Positions 60,201 through 64,000 of a stretch of DNA of 64,000 bases are shown one piece after another. The DNA is taken from NCBI GenBank assembly GCA_013398955.1, contig VWPU01014034.1, positions 1-64,000 of the forward strand. The letters run 5' to 3'. Numbering within the stretch: position 1 is the first letter of the stretch; each line of letters starts with the position of its first letter. Below the pieces are notes generated by a model. That model was not told where the DNA came from. It made no database searches and worked only from the letters and a program-made list of their open reading frames with translations. The stretch is from Callaeas wilsoni. Its lineage: Eukaryota > Chordata > Aves > Passeriformes > Callaeidae. The position numbers and the translations under genes are program-made.

Positions 60201-61634
60201 TATGGAGAGTTCCATCTCACTCAGTGTGCCCTGCCGCATCCACTGTCCATATCACAACAGCACAGGCAACAGAGACGTCTTTCCTTCCTAAACTTTATCC
60301 CAGGCTTTAGACTTTTTGGATTTGTTCCCTTTCACAGCCAAAATCTCAAGTGGAAATTTTGCTATAACAAAAAAAAACCCACAAAAAACAACAAACCCAA
60401 AAATTCTGAAGCAATTTCATTAATATCAAGTTTGGTTTGCAGCCAAAGATCAGGGTGAAGTAGCACAGTCTCACCTGGGCTAAGAATCTGAGCTGTGCCA
60501 GTGTCTGATTCACACCTGGGGAATGCTTGGGACAAAGCAAATTCCTGCTAGAAACTATTGTAGCTCTTCTTCCAATGCCCAGGAATGTCCATTCCCAAAT
60601 TTACTGGAGTCACTACGGCAACAGCAGAGGAAACAGAGCATCACTGTACATGGATATACTTGCAATCCAAACTAGGACAGACCAGGCTGAATTAAATTTC
60701 AACCTCATTTGGTTTCCTGATAAGCACATTAATAAAAAAATCCAAAATAGCAGTAAGAAAAAAAGACCTTTTAGCAGCTCTAAGGGCAATAAAAAGTGCC
60801 AGCACCTTCCCGAGAAGGGAATACAACATGGAGTTGATAAAGCTGTGTTAGCAATGACAGCCTGCTCCTGGATACCACCTTTTCCAGTGAAGTTTGGGGA
60901 TTCTTCCATTCACATCGCAGGAAAAGAGTTGCAGAAACACAGGAAAAATGCTGGCTGGAGTATTTAGTCTGTCTGGATGCTGATTCTTCTTCCTCCCTGG
61001 GCAGACAGCTCGATGAACCAAACTGGGATGCAGTCTCCACCCCAGAGGCTGGAAACATTCCAGCAAACATGGAATAAGCTCTGATCTGCTCTACCCCTGA
61101 TTTCAGAATGAAACCATCCTGGCAGCACATCTGCCTGGCACAGCAGGACACTGGGGAGCACTGGGATGTGCACGTAGAGACAGCTCTGATGGGAAAGCAA
61201 ACAGCTGCAGAAGGGTTGTCCAACCTCATCCTATTTCCCATGGATCCCCATTCAGCAAACACGGACAGATGTTCATACAAGGTCATGCAGCAGTCCTACT
61301 GCTCAATTTCAGCTGTATCTTGTTTCAGGTGGACTTTTCTGCAGGCACAGATCAAGAAAGACAAGCTTCAGATCCCAGCCAAGCTTTGGATATTGCCACG
61401 ATGCAAAGAACAGGATGCAAAGCACAGGGTGGAAGCCCAGTGGTGTAGAAAACATTGAGGAAGCTTTGCAGCACTTGCAGGAATTTCATAATACAGCCAA
61501 GCACTCCCTTATGGCTCGTTGGAGAAGGGCTCCACTCTCCTAACCAGAGAAGTGCTCTCGAGAAACTGAGAAAGTTGCAAAAAACAATTGGATTCAATCT
61601 ACAGAACTAAAGAATCTTGGGAGCATCGACCTGA
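57237..61634. other. Long intronic stretch, mostly unique-looking
   Basis: About 4.4 kb with no CR1 or LTR, the longest repeat-poor part of the window. Poly-A at about 58773-58787. A 168-codon minus-strand open frame at 60780-61286 is not recognisable. A/T-rich at 60140-60200 and A/C-rich at 60368-60405. Confidence 0.4.
58339..58395. repeat. Two-copy imperfect tandem duplication, 28 bp
   Basis: GGATTTATGACTTTAAAAAT at 58339 and GGATTTATGACTTCAAAAAA at 58367 start adjacent copies, both followed by CTTC. Confidence 0.85.
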
Positions 61635-61895
61635 GAATCATAGAAACACAGAATGGTTTAGGTTGGAAGGGACCTTACAGATCATCCAGTTCCAACCCCC
61701 TGCCATGGGCAGGGACATCTTCCACTGGACCAGGTTCCTCCAAGACCCGTCCAACCTGACCTTAAATACTTCCAGGAATGGGGCATCCACAACTTTTATG
61801 GCCAACCTGTTCCAGGGCCTCACCACCCTCTACAAGGAAGAATTTCTTCCTCACATCTCATCTGAACCTTCCCTCTTTCAGTTTAACATCACTGA
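61635..61895 (-). mobile_element. CR1 LINE 3' fragment
   Basis: GAATCATAGAAACACAGAAT, CCAACCCCCTGCCATGGGCA, TTCCAGGGCCTCACCACCCT, CCTCTTTCAGTTTAAC. Well preserved. Confidence 0.94.
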
Positions 61896-62186
61896 TGTCT
61901 TATCCAGCTTAAACAAGAGCTGGTACAAAGTTCAAATGAGGTGGTAGCTGAATTTCATTTTGTTAATAAAACTTTTCTTTCTTCTGTATCCGAGACAAAG
62001 AAAAGCTTTTGAAAGACCAGCCAGAAGAAAAAAAAAGTTGAGATAAATTCATTTCAGGAGCTGAAACTAAAGCAGGGCAGTCTCTTCTCCTTTAGGAAAA
62101 TATACCCATGTGGAAAGCCATCCCAGAAGGGCACCCCAAGGTCTGGGCACTCATTGGGAAATTAAAGAAACCACAAACACATTCAT

Positions 62187-62284
62187 GGAATCATAGATTC
62201 ACAGAACGGGCTGGGTTGGAAAGGACCTTAAAAAACATCTGGTTCCAAAGCCCTGCAATGGGCAGGGACACGTTCCACTGGACA
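62187..62284 (-). mobile_element. CR1 LINE 3' tail fragment
   Basis: GGAATCATAGATTCACAGAA, GGTTGGAAAGGACCTTAAAA, GGGCAGGGACACGTTCCACT. Confidence 0.92.
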
Positions 62285-63480
62285 GTTTCCACCAGCAATG
62301 TTCATTCTGCTCTGCTTTCCCTGCCAAGGCACCTCTACCCACACAAGGAGCAGGCTGCAGGCAGAGGATCTTCTTAAACTACTTCTAATTCCACTGTAAT
62401 TGAGTGGAAAATGAAGCAAGCTGTTCTGAGAGGATGTTTAAATGCATTTCCAGCTGAAATGCCGAAGGAAAGGTGAGTGTCTTTGATTTCTGATTTTCTG
62501 TCAAAGATTGGGACCACCAGTGTGAATTTTACATGTTTGCATTAAAATTGCTTTGGATAACCAAGACTAGCAAACAAAATTGTTAAAGAAAAAAAAAAGT
62601 TTATCTTTACCCAAGAGGTTTTTGGATTGGCTAGTTGGTTTTGTTGCTTTTCTTTTCCTGCTAAGAAGTTGTCAGCTCACCCTCACATATTTCATTAAAA
62701 TACTTATTTATTCCAATGGTGTGTTCTGGTTTTGCTAGTTATATAAATAAATGCATAATCACTTACATTTCCTCAAATACTGAAATTATAGCAAAACGTT
62801 TATTATCATGCTAAAAGTGCCAGAAGGGATAGGGCAGAGGTTTTCAAAACAAACAGTTTCAAAGTCAATTTGTGTATGAAAGTTAATTCTTCTGGCAATT
62901 CCTTTTGCTATAAAATATGTTGTTCATTATTCTTTAATATGTTTTCTTAAGTTTAGGCTTATTAATTCATTAAATCATTGCTCAGATCTCTTAAGAACTG
63001 GATGTAAGGCAGAGAAGATCCTCTAAATCTAGTGAAAATGGACTAAGAAAATAAATTTATAACTTTTGGAGGTTTTGCACAATAGCAAAGAAACAATACG
63101 AAATAATTCTGTAGATTCCACAAAAATGAGTTTTGGTTTGTCTAGTAAGAGAGTTCGTCTTATTATGATTTTTTTTGGTATTGTTTGCATTTAGACTTTA
63201 ACCTGCACTTTACTAATGACATACTAAATATGACACCCAACTCCTCAACTTCCGTGGGACCATAAATTCAAGACAAGACCCAAGACTTAGAAGCCAAAGT
63301 CAATCATTAAGACTCTCAGAAATGTTTTACACAACATTTGACAAGCCACATGATTGTTTAGAGCCCTCTAAAGTAGATACAAGTCCAGTAGGTAACCTTG
63401 GAGCAGTATTTGTGAACCCATCTATGCATGGCAGAGAAAAGGTGCTACAGGAGGTCACATCTTCAGTCCTTCCTTCTTTG
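62285..63480. other. Upstream intron, A/T-rich
   Basis: A/T-rich from 62680 to 63240. No exon, RNA or transposon recognised. Confidence 0.4.
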
Positions 63481-63535
63481 AAGCTTGGACTTGATGATCT
63501 TGAAGGTCTTTTGCAACCTGAATGATTCTCTAATT
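63481..63535 (+). mobile_element. CR1 LINE 3' tail fragment (GGTCTTT subfamily)
   Basis: AGCTTGGACTTGATGATCTT, GAAGGTCTTTTGCAACCTGA, ATGATTCTCTAATTCC. Only the terminal 55 bp are clear. Confidence 0.75.
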
Positions 63536-64000
63536 CCACACTTGAGAGGACTCCATCCCAAAAGCACACTTAGTTTAAATTACTGAATGTGATCTGGTCC
63601 AGCCCTTCAGTTTGAGACTTCAGCCTTTGAAAAAACCACTCCTAATATTGCATAGTAGTTTTGAATCTCCCCAAAAATTCAACAATTTTGTTCTTGCTTT
63701 CTTTCACTGCTTTTAACTCTTTCTAGCACTCTTTCCTAGGGACATTTAAGTGCATGATTGTGGATTGTGTTTTTCACTGCCTCAGTGAGGAACAGTTGCC
63801 ACAACCAGACCTGGACCTCCTACCAGAGCCTCTGGACAATGCCTTTCACTGAAACCACCACAGGTTTCACGCTCCCTTCAGCAAAGCATTCCAAGTACCG
63901 GAATTAATTTAAGAGGCCAATGCAAAAGCAGTGCTCAGCCCCCAATTCAGCAAAAGGATTAACCACCTGCTCAGTGTTAATTAACCTCAGGGGTTCTCCT
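63536..64000. other. Window end, no recognised features
   Basis: No gene or repeat family recognised in the last 465 bp. Confidence 0.4.

Larger units (their letters stand above)
17825..64000 (-). other. TSNARE1: TSNARE1 upstream intron or 5' region (partial)
   Basis: On the minus strand this lies upstream of exon 17747-17824. The human protein has a Myb/SANT-like domain encoded before this point. I looked for its tryptophan-rich signature in minus-strand open frames and found nothing similar. The stretch is therefore probably one very long intron, or includes short or 5' untranslated exons that I cannot recognise. It carries most of the window's transposons. Confidence 0.5.

Noticed and set aside
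60780..61286. 168-codon minus-strand frame
   Set aside because: No recognisable domain, irregular composition and no supported splice or promoter context. A chance frame is likely in 64 kb.
1..64000. Search for CRISPR arrays, tRNA or rRNA genes, operons and a phage-like defence or mobile system
   Set aside because: Sequence is eukaryotic intronic DNA. The repeats are retrotransposons and microsatellites without spacer regularity, and no cloverleaf or rRNA motif was noticed by eye.

Overview
This is vertebrate nuclear DNA from a bird. About 37 pieces of the CR1 non-LTR retrotransposon lie in 64 kb on both strands, recognisable by the CR1 3' end (copies of ATTCTATG). There are also four LTR pieces of the kind common in birds, and I saw no mammalian SINEs. 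The LTR types suggest a songbird or another neoavian, but the order is a guess. Nothing bacterial, no CRISPR array, no operon and no RNA gene was recognised.

The only gene I can name is on the minus strand. Two short exons, 17747-17824 (78 bp) and 10452-10521 (70 bp), have canonical AG/GT splice borders and compatible phases. Joined, they encode about 49 residues that match the start of the syntaxin-like N-terminal domain of TSNARE1 (t-SNARE domain containing 1) as I recall the human protein. The window is therefore interpreted as an internal part of an avian TSNARE1 gene. At least 46 kb of the intron or 5' region lies at higher coordinates. A 7.2 kb intron separates the two exons. More than 10 kb of the next intron runs toward position 1. 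The N-terminal Myb-like part, the C-terminal SNARE helix and the membrane anchor were not found and are presumably outside the window.

Layout: 1-10451 is the downstream intron, with CR1 copies, a decayed LTR at 9850-10082 and two weak candidate exons. 10452-17824 holds the two exons and the intron between them; that intron contains a long CR1, a very old CR1 and a near-perfect four-copy 53-bp minisatellite. 17825-64000 is the upstream intron, with two LTRs that keep perfect 5-bp target-site duplications (21746-22352 and 37903-38945), a related inverted LTR (42449-43299), dense CR1 fragments, a compound trinucleotide microsatellite (40173-40237) and a 190-bp polypurine tract (57048-57236).

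Almost all open reading frames in the window are chance frames or CR1 and LTR sequence read in an irrelevant frame. I found no convincing new biological system. The observations most worth checking are the TSNARE1 exons, the 53-bp minisatellite beside an exon, the inverted CR1 pairs flanking the exons, the intact solo LTRs and the ancient CR1 copy.
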